A stretch of DNA of 64,000 nt, taken from positions 1,416,501 through 1,480,500 of the forward strand of contig JAQISU010000096.1 of the NCBI GenBank assembly GCA_029339505.1, given 5' to 3'. The stretch is from Unio delphinus. Taxonomy: Eukaryota > Mollusca > Bivalvia > Unionida > Unionidae. Positions 15,453 to 29,720 of this stretch are shown in pieces. The first letter of the stretch is position 1, and each line of letters starts with the position of its first letter. The position numbers and the translations under genes are program-made. Under the pieces are notes generated by a model, which worked only from the letters and a program-made list of their open reading frames with translations, ran no database searches and had not been told where the DNA came from.

Positions 15453-17390
15453 GTGATTAGGCAGAGGCTTGCGGACTACAATTGACTGTATATCTGATAA
15501 AAATGATGTTGATTTGAAAATCTGTTATTCAGGACTAAGAAAGCTACAGTGGATCATATTGACATATTTGGTGTATTTTCAAACTGGACCAGACGAGAAT
15601 TTTAATATATTCTATTACTAATGCTTTGACAATATCAAAGACTACATTCAATTTGCATAATCCTAATTCAGGGAACGTATTAGTTCATATAAAAGAAATT
15701 AGTTCAACTTTGCAAATAGATAATACAATATTATATGATTATAAGTATCATTATAGATGAATAATTTTTGTGTATTGTATATATGTCACTTGACTGTTCC
15801 TATACAGATGCGGAGGGGTATTGTCGTAATTGGTTGGTATGGTACAGAAATACTTTTAACATAAATGCATGTATTTGATTGTGACGTCACTTAATATATG
15901 CGTAGCCAAGTCATGTGACATTACCTCAGACAAACGTTTAAGTTGTTACTTTTTACTATGGAGTACAATGACATCGAGTGGTTCGATTTATGTTTGAATC
16001 TTTTATCTTTACCAACGACATTATCTACATTTCAATAGTACGCTTAAACGTTTGTTATAAAAAGCCGATCGCTTGTCTGACATCGAAGTCGCTAACCATT
16101 TCGTCATATTGAAATGTTTCAAAATTAGAAGCTTAGAACAACGAAGTTACTGATTCTGACTGTATTGCTCAAGAAGACAGTTTTGATAATCATGACATAA
16201 AATGTTTACATGTTTTACTTACGGTCAATGTGGACTGACGGGATTCAAATCTGTCTGTCAGGATGAATTCACTTAAATTTTGTGAAGTGTCAGGTGTGTG
16301 AATAGCTAATGACGTGTTGTGGATAAGAACTTTACATGTTACCTCTGTGTAGATATCAACTGAATTTAAAATAGAAGAGATGGCTGAATCAATGCACCTA
16401 TGTACAAAATTTTCATAGTATTGCTATATACTGCATTACAAATACAAATTTATAATAAAGGGAAAATGGCGAATCTTAAACGGGATATTATAATAGGACT
16501 TATGCAGACAGGAATATCTTAATTTGGTGGCCAGCTAGGTATTTTAAAAAAATATATAGATTAATGATTGAAAAATGTGAAAAAATCTGATAATGCTCAA
16601 CAAACATGTCTGTAAGTTATATGCAAAGCTATGTATTAAATGATTTTGTTAAAACCCACTCCAAAACAATAATTCTGTACAGCGTAGAAATTTTATTATA
16701 CCTAACTGGTAATAGTTTTAATTTGGTTTAAATTGTAGAATGGTCAAATAGCAGCCCTTTAGTGTACTTAGCAACACCCCCACCCCCCACCCCTGCACGC
16801 AAGACTACATTTTGAGTCATGTTCCCAATTTTTAAAAAAGTTCCTTTAAAAGATATTTTGGACCCCACGGGTACCTTCTCCACTTCCCCTCCCACACGAT
16901 GGTTGATTAGGTGGGTGCCACGCCACTACAACAATGGTAAACGAAAATGATATTTGTTTAGCAAGAAGAACATTGAGGGTTCAGGAATGGACATTTAACA
17001 GTTGAGAATATATTCTTGAATTGCATTAATACGTAAATATGTTATAAAGCCAGGAGGTAGATATCATGAAGTCTTTATTGATGATGAGAAAGATTTTGAG
17101 CTAATAAATCGTTGTATGATGTACTACAAACTAATAACTGAGAACACAAGCAAAGATGTTAATAATGCAACGGACGATTTATAAGCTGTGAAGATTTGTG
17201 TTAAGACATCCATCAGTTTGACTTATTGCGATTGTCCGTCAGGTAAACAGGGGTGTGTCTTGTTTTCTAATCTTTTCTCCGTATTTCTAACTGATTTGAA
17301 AGCCACATAGTTGGGAAATATTAATGGAGTTTTACTTCGGTATGCAGTATTACTTGTACGTGCGTACGCTGATGACTAAATTTATTTTTT
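15453..17390. other. No gene seen
   Basis: Unique AT-rich DNA, with a C-rich patch near 16770-16800 and the weak promoter-like block at 16056-16090. Confidence 0.5.
16056..16090 (+). promoter_or_regulatory. Possible TATA-type core promoter
   Basis: A ttataaaaag box is followed about 25-30 bp downstream by gtctgacatcgaagtcg. It lies inside two nested inverted repeats (acaacgtttaag-type 13-bp arms at 15930-15942 and 16043-16055; 11-bp arms at 16026-16036 and 16107-16117). No gene follows, so this is a weak call. Confidence 0.2.
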
Positions 17391-17632
17391 GTTGTTGTTA
17401 TAGGGTTTAACGCCATTTTTCAGCACAATGTAGGCTATACATGGCAACTAGTATACATGGTGGAGGAAGAACCCTGGAAAATCCCGAGAAGAACTACCGA
17501 CCCACGAGAATCTACTGGCAAGCTTTCTCTCGTACCCACATTGGCCGAGCCCGAGACTAGAACGCACACAGAGGTGAGATAGCAGTGATCCGTAACGGCG
17601 AGCGCTTTAGATCATTTGGCCACTAGGGGCCC
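17391..17632 (-). mobile_element. tRNA-derived SINE, family B, with AAC-type tail
   Basis: On the minus strand the head reads ctagtggccaaatgatctaa and the B-box region is degenerate (gttctagtctcgggctc). The body has gattctcgtgggtcggtag, ccaccatgtatactagttgc and tgctgaaaaatggcgttaaa. It ends in an aacaacaac tail at 17391-17400. This is one of the most complete family-B copies. Confidence 0.75.
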
Positions 17633-17721
17633 CTGCCGATATTGTAATCCATTTACATTCATCAATGAATTTGCCTTGCTGTAATACATTTTAGATTGAG
17701 AGGGGCGCCAGCAATATTTTT

Positions 17722-17763
17722 TTTCGGGGGGGGGGGGGGGGGCGGGGGTTGGGGGGGGGGGTT
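17722..17763. repeat. G-rich tract with potential G-quadruplex
   Basis: Long G-runs (about 16, then gcggggg, tt, then about 10) follow a T-run. The frames across it are artefacts. Confidence 0.9.
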
Positions 17764-18339
17764 TGGGTTGTAACATGTGGTGGCCAGCTACTAAGTTTTA
17801 CGGATGCAGTCCAAAACATGTTTAGAGGTGAAATCCGGGAGGGGAGCAAGAGTTCACCCCCACCCTTTGTCCATATGTGCTGGCCCCCAAGTAGGTTGAA
17901 CAGTAACTCGGAGAATACCATGAGTGTTATTCAGATACGGGGGATACTTCAGGGACTATGAACATTAGCAAATAAGTAGCAACCAAATAAAACAGTTTCT
18001 GATTATAAACTACGAGTATATATTCCCAACACTTCCTGGTTAGTTTATTATAGGTGGAGATATATGTATAATAGATTATTGACTGACAATGGAAATGCCC
18101 ATTCTGTGATAAAAGATGATTATACTTTTTTAATACTGTATGCAGTGTGCAATCAATTTTAGAAATTGTATTTGCCTTCAACAGTATGCACACGGTTTTA
18201 TTATGAAAATGTTGCAAACCACTTGAAAAGAAGCGATACCAATTACTGTCCCTAATAATTTACCTCCTTCACTATTGAACTCGACGAAAATCAGGAAACA
18301 ATGTGGTCTATGTTATAGTGAATACAAAGATATTCCGAT

Positions 18340-18398
18340 GACGATGACGACAACGATAATGATGATGATCATCATCATTATCATCATCATCATTATTG
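18340..18398. repeat. GAT/ATC palindromic microsatellite
   Basis: A GAT-type array (atgatgatgatc) switches to its complement (atcatcatcattatc), so the strand can fold back on itself. Confidence 0.9.
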
Positions 18399-18666
18399 AT
18401 CTTTCTTTCGAATTTTAATACCGAGGAGTCTCAATCATTTTGTTATGATGAATGTACAAAAAGTTCATCAAAATTTGAAAAGCCATTTAGCCAAGTAACA
18501 TATGCAATGTACAACAGAGGTCATCTTTACCACCAAGGATGGTTCTATTGAAAATGCTGATAAAATCAACCAAATATTGCTTATGAAGCGTAAGACAAAT
18601 CTTTCGAACGTAATATTATGTAAAATATCGATTTCTTAATTTGCTTTTGTGTGAAACGTTACACTT

Positions 18667-19030
18667 TGTATTTACGTATGAGGAGTTAATAGTGTATTTA
18701 CGTATGAGAAGTTAATAGTGTATTTACGTATGAGAAGTTAATAGTGTATTTACGTATGAGAAGTTAATAGTGTATTTACGTATGAAAAGTTAATAGTGTA
18801 TTTACGTATGAGAAGTTAATAGTGTATTTATGTATGAGAAGTTAATAGTGTATTTACGTATGAGAAGTTAATAGTGTATTTACGTATGAGAAGTTAATAG
18901 TGTATTTACGTATGAGAAGTTAATAGTGTATTTGCGTATGAGAAGTTAATAGTGTATTTACGTATGAGAAGTTAATAGTGTATTTACGTATGAGAAGTTA
19001 ATAGTGTATTTACGTATGAGAAGTTAATAG
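18667..19030. repeat. 26-bp minisatellite, 14 copies
   Basis: A 26-bp unit containing tacgtatgagaagttaatag is repeated exactly 14 times with only a few point changes. The copies adjoin without spacers. Confidence 0.95.
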
Positions 19031-19057
19031 TAAGATGCGTAATAGGTGTGGCCGGAT

Positions 19058-19243
19058 ATATTATGTATTTTTCGTTTTGTAAATATTCATGGTGTAATGC
19101 TATTGCATTCTTTCATGGACATATTGTGTATTTTTCGTTTTGTAAATATTCATGGTGTAATGCTATTGCATTCTTTCACGGACATATTGTGTATTTTTCG
19201 TTTACTAAATATTCATGGTGTAATTTTAATATATTCTTTCAAC
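19058..19243. repeat. 63-bp tandem repeat, 3 copies
   Basis: Copies start at 19058, 19121 and 19184. The first two are nearly identical and the third diverges toward its end. Because 63 is a multiple of three, two frames stay open (21-residue repeats); these are not taken as genes. Confidence 0.9.
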
Positions 19244-19290
19244 TATATGCCCTGCTTCTAAGAATGTGTGTGCCCGTGTGCTGATGCTCT

Positions 19291-19443
<153 letters not shown>

Positions 19444-20617
19444 TTATATGCTTGCTGTAGGTTGACGTTTATTTTCCTAAAATGAACTGGATTTAAATTT
19501 GTTGCTTATCGTTTTTAATTTGTGACGAGGAAATATAAATGGAAATTACCTCTTTCAAGGAAGTGGGTAAAATAAACTCATATGTAGGTAAGTTACATTG
19601 ATCCATAGATGATAAAAACTTTTTTTTTTCGTTTGAAATTTTACCTCAAAAAACGCCTTTTTTAAAAACTTTTTTTAAAAAATAAAAATATTGCGTTTTT
19701 TATACATGTATTTGATACTTCCATTTTTTTTTATCATCGGTCATACAGGTGGTCCTCTGTCATACTCTAGATAACAAATATCGATCAATAATGAATCTAT
19801 GATGCTGGACAATATAAATTATGTGGAGGAAACCATAGAGTGGTCAAATCAGTCAGATGGTGATAACGTCATTGAGTGAAAAAAAACATTTTTTTTTATC
19901 TGGACTACGGTTTAAAACATTTTACATTTTATCATATTTATATCACTGAAACTTTAAAACTGGTATGTAGCGTGTAAATAAGTAAAATATTGATTTTTGT
20001 GTTGCCTAAAAACTACTGGAACTTTTTTTCTTCGTTTTTTATTTATTGAGAAAAAATGCGTTTTTGTACGTTTTTTATTTAAATTTTAACGTTTCTAACA
20101 TCTATGCATTGACCATACATCATTTTATAAATAAATGTAATGACTTTATAATCGAAATTATAGAGTTGATAGCATTTGGTCGAGGCATTAATTCTATCAG
20201 AGGATTTGCTTGTTCATTTATAGTGTCTCTTCTGTTGCTGGTGATCATGATATACTAAATGACAACTTAAACAACACGAAACAACCTCTCGCCGACATTT
20301 ATTAATTGTTTGAAGTTAAGAACATCATTTATGGGGACTAAAATCCGTGCTCTTCATAATTGTTCACTAGTTTGCCTTCATAATATATTGACCTCCAACA
20401 CCGAAAACGGGGAAACAATGTTTCTGATCCGCCAGACGGCGCCTGAAATGCTTATTTGTTTTAAAACCTAAGTTACAATGACCTGTGCTAATATGTTTTT
20501 TTTTTTAAATTATAATCCAAAACGTGTCTTGACGGTACCATGTTTAAAAATCAAGTTAAAACTTCACACCGGACATGGGGCAGTTTGAATTAAAGGTTTC
20601 AGCGTAAGTATTTCTTT

Positions 20618-20691
<74 letters not shown>

Positions 20692-21252
20692 ATAGTTGAT
20701 CTTAATCACTAAACCTTAAACCTTGCATACACTTTTTACTATTTTCAATATACTTTAAATGTCAGCTTTAAAAGTAGATTCAACCGGTCTTTCCAAAATC
20801 ACACATTTCGATTATAATCTCGTAGAAAATGAAAGTCAAAAACAATGTTTCCCAAGTCTCCCGTTTCTACGAAAGCAAATATAAAAATATGATCAGTTGA
20901 AACTATAAAGTGCATATTCTTTTTAGGGCAACTTTAAAGGCGCATGAATTTAAAATATTTAACTCTCATTCCCTATTCAGATGAATTTCAGTTTTATTGA
21001 TTAGGTACTTAATCTAAAGCAATTTTTTACAAAATATATATTCATACACAAATTTTCTACCGGTTCTAGTATTTTTGCTGCAGTATGAATATGCGGGTTT
21101 GTCTTGATTCTTCTTCGTGCAGCCGTCTCGGAATAACGATGGCATTTCCATGGTTGGACAATTACGATACTATAATAATCTTCTTGTCAATAAATATTCC
21201 TGATACTCGTGTAGTCTCATGTCCAAGTTGTTATCGGTCATATAATTATCTA
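19444..21252. other. No gene seen
   Basis: AT-rich DNA with many T- and A-runs (19621-19730), apart from the GA array at 20620-20687. Confidence 0.5.
20620..20687. repeat. GA microsatellite
   Basis: Uninterrupted AG dinucleotides. Confidence 0.97.
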
Positions 21253-21303
21253 CTATTTAAGATTGTGTGTGTTGTTCCGTCGATTCGACGATGACCACTC
21301 TAG

Positions 21304-22071
21304 TCATCCGAGGGATGGAGAAACTGGTTCTGTTCTGTGCGTGCGCAGGTGGCTGACGAGGCCAACCCTTGCACGGAATGTTCCTTTGCATGAGGGACAG
21401 GGGATGAGTGGGAAATATCCAGGAGGGTTGATGACACGTGCATTTCTGGCTTGCCTTTTCAGCTTTGCAGCTGATGTCCTGCTATATGCGTACAACTTGG
21501 AGTTTTTGTGCACGGAGGAACGCCAAGTGATTCGATCGCTTGCTGCTTGCTCCCAGGATACAGGGTTTATGTTGAACGCTTTCAATGCAGCTTTCAGATT
21601 GCCTTTGAAGCGTTTCTTCTGACCTCCGTGGGATCGCTGTCCTTGCTTGAAGAGTCTCGTAGGCAGACGGTAGTCTGGCATGCGTACAACATATCCCTCC
21701 CAGCATATCTGGTACTGCATCAGGAGGGTGTAGATGCTGAGGAGACCTGCTTGGGCGAGTACCTCGGTGTGTGGAAAATTTTCATGCCTTTTAATGGTGA
21801 AGATTTTCCTGAGACTTGTGGTGTGAAAGTCATTCAGCTTCCTGGCATGGCGTTGGTACACCGTCCACGTTTCGCATGCGTTAAGTAGTATTGGGAGCAC
21901 AACTGTCCTGTAGACCTTTAGTTTGATCTTGATGCTGATGCCTATTCTATTCCATACGTTGTCATACCATCTGCTGAGAGTTGCTCGGACTCTGGAAATA
22001 CAAAGGTTCAGCTCGTTGTTAATAGTGACACTCTGTAACAGTGTGTTACCAGGGTAGGTAAAGCGGTTCAC
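21304..22071 (-). pseudogene. LINE reverse transcriptase C-terminal region with C2H2 zinc finger
   Basis: This is the longest surviving frame of the LINE (255 codons). It opens with RFTYPGNTL, a thumb-region motif of these reverse transcriptases. It continues through RVRATLSRWYDNVWNR, the LPILLNACETWTVYQRHARKL block and the usual basic stretch. It ends with CPSCKGTF then GLVSHLRTH, a C2H2 finger with C-x2-C-x12-H-x3-H spacing. Such fingers at the C-terminus are thought to help nucleic-acid binding. The catalytic part lies upstream in other frames, so this piece alone cannot be active. The frame is uninterrupted, unlike the rest of the element. Confidence 0.8.
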
Positions 22072-22113
22072 AACGTTGATTTTTTGGCCGTTGACGGTGG
22101 TATTGGGCTAAAC

Positions 22114-22419
22114 TTAGAGCTTTCCAGGGGCCGGTTGATGCAGGACTTCAGTCTTCTTGATACTGATGGTGAGACCAACGCTTGTGCAGGAACTGGAGAA
22201 CTTGTCAACGCTGCCTTGCAGGTCGGCTTCTGAGTCAGTATTGAGGGCGCAGTCATCGTCGAAGAAGAAATCCCTGATGGTGTCTGTCATAACCTTGGTA
22301 ATCACTTGAAGCCTCCTGGGGTTGAATAGTGTTTCATCTGCACGGTACTTGATGCCGACTCCAACCTTTTCGTCTCTGAAAGCATTAGTCAGCATGGCGG
22401 AGAACATCAGAATGAACAA
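22114..22419 (-). pseudogene. LINE reverse transcriptase catalytic-core fragment
   Basis: The frame carries the segment around the reverse transcriptase catalytic box. Where relatives have F/Y-A-D-D, this copy reads FDDD at 22263-22252, followed by CALNT. The change could come from one base in the second codon (GAC instead of GCC). Upstream are MFSAMLTNAFRD and YRADETLFN, typical of the palm region. Downstream the frame diverges from the next LINE frame at a frameshift near 22110. Loss of the canonical box and the frameshift both indicate a dead copy. Confidence 0.75.
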
Positions 22420-22612
22420 TGTCGGCGCCAGAACACAACCCTGCCTGAAGCGACTGGTAACTAGGAATGGCTAAGATGGCATTCCATTGTCCTGGACTCG
22501 TGCCTGCATGCCGTCGTGCAAATGCTGCACTATGGATATAAATTTTCTTGGCATTCGTACTTGGCCATTACCATCCATAAGCCTTCTCTGCTGACAGTAT
22601 CATTGGCCTTTG

Positions 22613-23031
22613 TCATAGATGGAGAAAAGGTCGGTGTTTTGCTCTTGATATTTCTCTTGTAGCTGCCTCGCAGAAAACACCATGTCGAATGTCCCACGTT
22701 CTTTTCGGAATCCGCACTGGATTTTTGGCAGTAGGTGCTTTTAGTAGTATTCTGGCGAGTATTTTTCCTGCAATTGAGAGCAAGGATATACCCCGGTGAT
22801 TTTCGCAGGCCTGGCGTTCCATCTGCCCTTGTACAGGTGGATTATGGAAGCGTCTTTGAAATTGCATCCGGAACCTCTTTTAAAGGGTTCGCCTTCTCCT
22901 GCCAGCCGGCTCTCGCTCAAAGCAGGGCGGCGACGTCCACGTTGTATCTGGCGAGTTCCTTTCCTATTAGGGCGGTTCTCCTCTGAGGTCTTTCCAAATC
23001 GTCTCTGTCCATTAAGGTGCGTGCATTCCAT
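22613..23031 (-). pseudogene. LINE endonuclease start fused to reverse transcriptase N-terminal region
   Basis: One frame (22741-23031) starts with an endonuclease-like region containing ALSESRLAGEG, whose glutamate matches the catalytic Glu region of apurinic-type endonucleases. About 20 codons later, near 22870, it passes straight into KDASIIHLYKGR, which belongs to the start of the reverse transcriptase. The overlapping frame at 22613-22867 continues with ENHRGISLLSIAGKILARILL. Most of the endonuclease domain and the linker are therefore missing, and the join sits inside an otherwise co-linear element. A frameshift lies near 22800. Confidence 0.75.
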
Positions 23032-23044
23032 GCACCAAGTGTGA

Positions 23045-23784
23045 GAGGAACAATCCTCATTTTCTTCCTCGTATTTTGACCGCTGAAGTAGGGTTCCTGC
23101 CAGCTGCGGTATGCTGGCTATGGAAAGTTAGGGCAGTCAATGTTTAGGGCACATTTTCTAGCCCCTTCCTCATGCCAGGGAGGTGAGCAGTGCATTCCTG
23201 AAGACTCGGCTGCTTCTCTGTGTCAGTGGTGAACTATTCTAATGTTCTGAGCCGTGTGCGTACAGGTTTCCGGCTCCGGCGTGCAGGTTTCCGGTTGCGG
23301 CTGCCAGTGTACCCACACTAGCCGCTTCATCGCTGGCATGTTGCCATATGACTTTAATGGGTAATGAAATGGGATGTGTGGATGACAAGAATGACTTGCT
23401 CTGTGACTTTCTTTTAAGTGAGAAAGAGTTGCGCAGTTCGTCGGCTCTTAGCGCTCCACTGTGCTTTGCTGAAAACCTACCTTTTGCCCGTTGACCAGCT
23501 AGCAATTTCTCCAAGCAGGCTGCCGAATACGGTCTTCACATGCTAGGTAGACAAAATCTAACTTGCCGAGGGTTTAAGACCTGTCGGATAACCTCAGCCT
23601 GGTTTAGCCGGTCATTCGAGGCCGTTTTCTGGGATGTGGCCTGCACATGCCACAGTTTCTTGGAGCCACACGTGAGAGCTGAGTGCCATGTGGCGACCTA
23701 AGGTTGACAAGCTACCCTCGCAGGAGTACGACTTCTTCCCCCAGCCAGAGGTGCTACACCTCCCAGGAAACCTCATACATCCCT
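23045..23784 (-). other. LINE 5' leader (putative untranslated/promoter region)
   Basis: This stretch of about 740 bp is clearly richer in G and C than its surroundings. It lies between the endonuclease start and the right-hand copy of the 11-bp direct repeat. It has no long frame with a recognisable domain; the 91-codon frame at 23239-23514 does not resemble anything I know. Its place in the element suggests the 5' untranslated region with an internal promoter, which would mean the copy kept its 5' end. That role is inferred from position only. Confidence 0.5.
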
Positions 23785-23795
23785 CTATTTAAGAT

Positions 23796-26732
<2,937 letters not shown>

Positions 26733-26905
26733 TACACAAGAGTGTAATTGGATTTCTTATAAAATAACCTGTAAAATATGTAGTTGAGGACACGTGGGTT
26801 ATTTATGACCAAAGTGTTTTACTTTTCACAAAAATGATGTATGCTTTTATTTTACAAGCAAAAATTTATTATATGCAACATCATTGTTATTTTAATTATC
26901 ATTAT

Positions 26906-26907
26906 TA

Positions 26908-26968
<61 letters not shown>
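26906..26968. repeat. TTA microsatellite
   Basis: About 20 TTA units. Confidence 0.97.
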
Positions 26969-27756
26969 CGCAAATAAGGTAAACATTAAGATTTCTTTGC
27001 TTGGACTCTCTTCCGTTTTAACTGGACTTTCAAAATATTTCAGTGGCAGCGTCGTGTCTTACTTGATATAAATTAGAATAACTAAATGCAGCTGAACTTT
27101 AGCTTGCCTTCCAGTTAATTTTGTGTTTGCCAGTTGTTCTTTGGAAAAACACCAGTTGTTTAATGTTGCAATCGCTTCGCAGTATAAACAACAACATACA
27201 ATTCATTGAAAATGTTCGCGTCTATTATATTTCATCGCAAATGAGACAACTCAGTTTGGCTTTCTTTACCTGTGCCTGTATTATTCTCTGTGTTTGTTCA
27301 GATCAGTTACGTTTACGAAATGTAAAATTGAGAAGAAAAAAAATTGGGAATAGTGCCGCATAATGAATAAAAATTCAAAAATGTATTAGGTTGTTCCTAT
27401 AATATTTGTCCACAAATAACGTTCAAGTTGTATTTATGTGACCTATTTCTACTTGAAGACAAGGTTGCCAGCAAGAAGGATTTCACCATTTTGAGCAACT
27501 TCGAATAACTGCAGATTATGCCTTTCCAAAGGTCTGGCGTTTTATAGTAACACTTTTATTAGAACGACTGGCAGTCACATTGTACGAAAAAGGTGAAGAA
27601 AACAAATTCATCATTGATAGCTTTCCACCAATCAAAGGCCCATATTTCTGTCCATCGTGCATTTGAAGGGATGAATTACTCTGTGTTTATCCATTTTGAT
27701 TCTTTGCGTTGTTTGCTGCATGCAATCATTGTACAACGTCATTTTCATCGGGGACT
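26969..27756. other. No gene seen; possible mariner end
   Basis: From about 27386 the sequence attaggttgttcctataata then tttgtccac resembles a mariner-type terminal repeat at a TA site, but I could not find the matching opposite end. No transposase frame is present. Confidence 0.3.
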
Positions 27757-27935
27757 ATAATATAATATAATATGATATGATATGATATGATATGATATGA
27801 TATGATATGATATGATATGATATGATATAATATAATATAATATAATATAATATAATATAATATAATATAATATAATGTAATGTAATGTAATGTAATGTAA
27901 TGTAATGTAATGTAATATAATATAATATAATATAA
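27757..27935. repeat. Evolving pentanucleotide array
   Basis: Five-base units change in blocks: TATAA, then TATGA (about 27771-27825), TATAA again, TGTAA (about 27876-27913) and TATAA. It runs straight into a SINE-A copy. Confidence 0.95.
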
Positions 27936-28265
27936 ATGAGCATAGCTACTTTAGGCCCTCCATTCCAGTGTGGAATGACCGCTCCGGTAGTCTGCCTCAG
28001 ATACGGGACGTCGCGCCGGCCGAGCCATACCAAAGACTTGCTAGTATGGTACTAACAGGTGCCTCGCTTGGTGCTCAGCATTAAGAGGTTAGTGTTAGGA
28101 CTGGTCGGCCTGGTGTCAGGATAATGTGACAGGTTGGGACAAATGCTACATGTCTGCGTCATGACACCCCATTACTAGACATCACTATAAACTGTCGCAC
28201 TGCAGACATCGTAGCGATATGACTAACAACTTAAAGCTACATTAAAAGTCCAAATCATACAACGC
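27936..28265 (+). mobile_element. tRNA-derived SINE, family A
   Basis: The tRNA-like head (ctccggtagtctgcctcag to cggccgagcc) has a damaged internal promoter. It is followed by the family body: ataccaaagac, cctcgcttggtgctcagc, attaagaggttagtg, ggactggtcggcctggtgtc and a 3' part ending gtagcgatatgac then ttaaaagtccaaat. It is the longest family-A copy in the window and begins right after a pentanucleotide array. The type resembles V-SINE-like elements of molluscs; that link is from memory. Confidence 0.75.
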
Positions 28266-28354
28266 CAGTGTGTAATACCCACCGTCCTTACTCTCGTATA
28301 AGTCATATCTAACTGCAAACAACAAAAATCCTGATCTCCAGTCTCATAAAGCAC

Positions 28355-28490
28355 AGCGGATTAGGTCTATGGTGTTTGTTCTACTGATTACTGCTAGCAA
28401 ACGACACAGATCTATATCTACATGTTCATTAAGCAACGTCAGATCTGGGTCTTTGCAGTTTGCAATTGGACTGGTCTTATAAACGAGTAC
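28355..28490 (+). repeat. Dispersed repeat D, copy 2
   Basis: It contains tgtttgttctactgattact and, about 80 bp later, gatctgggtctttgcagttt then gcaattggact. These match the copy at 43235-43375 in the same order. It follows the SINE at 27936-28265 within about 100 bp. Confidence 0.55.
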
Positions 28491-29587
28491 GCAGTACTTT
28501 GGTCCCTTATCATATCAGCCGTAGCCCCCTAAGAACTAAGAAGCATAATGTGGGCATGTATATAATACTAACATTTATGACTTTATGTGATCGCCAGTGG
28601 ACCGAGTAATTAGTTTTTATCGCCTACCTAAAGCACGAACGTAGCATCTGGGCTGAAGGGGCAACTATACCGAGTGATCAATATTTTGACTAATACCACA
28701 ACTCCGGTTCGCCTGCGGCCTCAGCGAAGTAGACTAACTCGGATGTGTTCTCCTGCATAATGGACCCATAACACAATTAATTTGACTATGTAATCTCTAC
28801 TTTTGTTTCTCAGCACTGAACATTCATCTGTGTGACAATCAATACAAATCATATGTTAATATAAAATAACTTCAGAGATGACTTTACGGTGAAGTTCTTA
28901 TCGTAGGTTCACCTGCATTTCTTTGAGATGCTGGACTGTAAACAAAGCAACGTACAATGGAACACATATTGCACTTCCGGATCATCACCAAGACCTTATT
29001 ACTCACTGTGCACTTTCGGCGAAACACAAACAAACAACCAAACCGTGAGCTCATATTCTAAAGAACAAACAATTACTATTGAATCCATACCAAGAATGTC
29101 TAAATCTAACTCTTGAATCACCACCAAAGATACACAAGAAAAAAGGCTCTAAAAATAGATTGGGACTGCATTCGTGGGTTATGAACCGGAACTAAAAATT
29201 GTGATCTGATTCCATATCGGACGAGGCGACAAATGGACTAATGTTGCCCAGAAATCGGATCAACTCTGATATTGATGCAAGACAAAAAAAAATATGCTTG
29301 GATGTATATCGGCGCAATAATTAACGGAAAAAAATCATACATTTTGATCACTGAAAATAGCCTCACTAAAAAGAAACCGCAGTCAGTTCTTACCAACCAG
29401 ACTGTTTCTATGATTGGACTGACCGTAGGGTCGTCGGAGAAGGTGCAAATGAACAAATTGTTAGGTACATTCACAACTTCTCGGTCAATTCTTGTATTCC
29501 ATATACCCGTAGTGTTCCCAGTTGAAGCTATTTGTGTACATTCTGGTCAAAATCCACATGATTAACTTCAGAGTTGGGAATGATTTG
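28491..29587. other. No gene seen
   Basis: More even base composition than most of the window. The word aacttctcggtcaat with cttgt after it (29478) recurs at 33667, suggesting another old dispersed repeat. Confidence 0.4.
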
Positions 29588-29720
29588 CCCCGGTGTCTCA
29601 GTGTTTAGTTAGCCGGACTCTTGAACGAAGAAGGTGGGTTCGCATCATACTATTTGATCTACATAGACCGCATTGTGTGGCGTTCACTCGATCTAAGTAC
29701 AGCAACTGCCTATGCACAAA
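29588..29720 (+). mobile_element. Possible tRNA-like SINE of a third type
   Basis: The stretch ccggtgtctcagtgtttagt, tagccggactcttgaacg, gaaggtgggttcgcatc has the spacing of a tRNA-like head with weak A and B boxes. No second copy is in the window, so the call rests on shape alone. Confidence 0.35.

Larger units (their letters stand above)
21264..23784 (-). mobile_element. Non-LTR retrotransposon (LINE), internally deleted and frameshifted, with 11-bp TSD
   Basis: The element is bounded by the direct repeat ctatttaagat at 21253-21263 and 23785-23795, read as a target-site duplication. Read on the minus strand it has four parts. A GC-richer leader (23784 to about 23045) comes first. An apurinic-type endonuclease start follows, with ALSESR at about 22923-22906. 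Reverse transcriptase pieces come next, including HRGISLL near 22790 and a catalytic box at 22263-22252. The C-terminal region is intact, with a CETW motif and a C2H2 finger (CPSC, then HLRTH, spacing C-x2-C-x12-H-x3-H). The 3' end is a short AC-rich tail. Several frameshifts separate the parts. Such ENDO-RT proteins are common in mollusc and other animal genomes. I did not settle the clade. Confidence 0.85.

Noticed and set aside
16026..16117. LTR of a retroelement around the TATA-like box
   Set aside because: No second LTR copy, primer-binding site or gag/pol remnant in the window.
18667..19030. CRISPR-like regular array
   Set aside because: The 26-bp units adjoin without spacers and the genome is eukaryotic; it is a minisatellite.
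21263..21888. Plus-strand frames of 119 and 126 codons
   Set aside because: Shadows of the minus-strand LINE reverse transcriptase frame, which carries the recognisable motifs.
27386..27415. Mariner-type transposon
   Set aside because: Only one terminal-repeat-like end is visible, with no opposite end and no transposase remnant.
29272..29565. 97-codon plus-strand frame
   Set aside because: Overlaps a minus-strand frame and an apparent dispersed repeat word; no domain.
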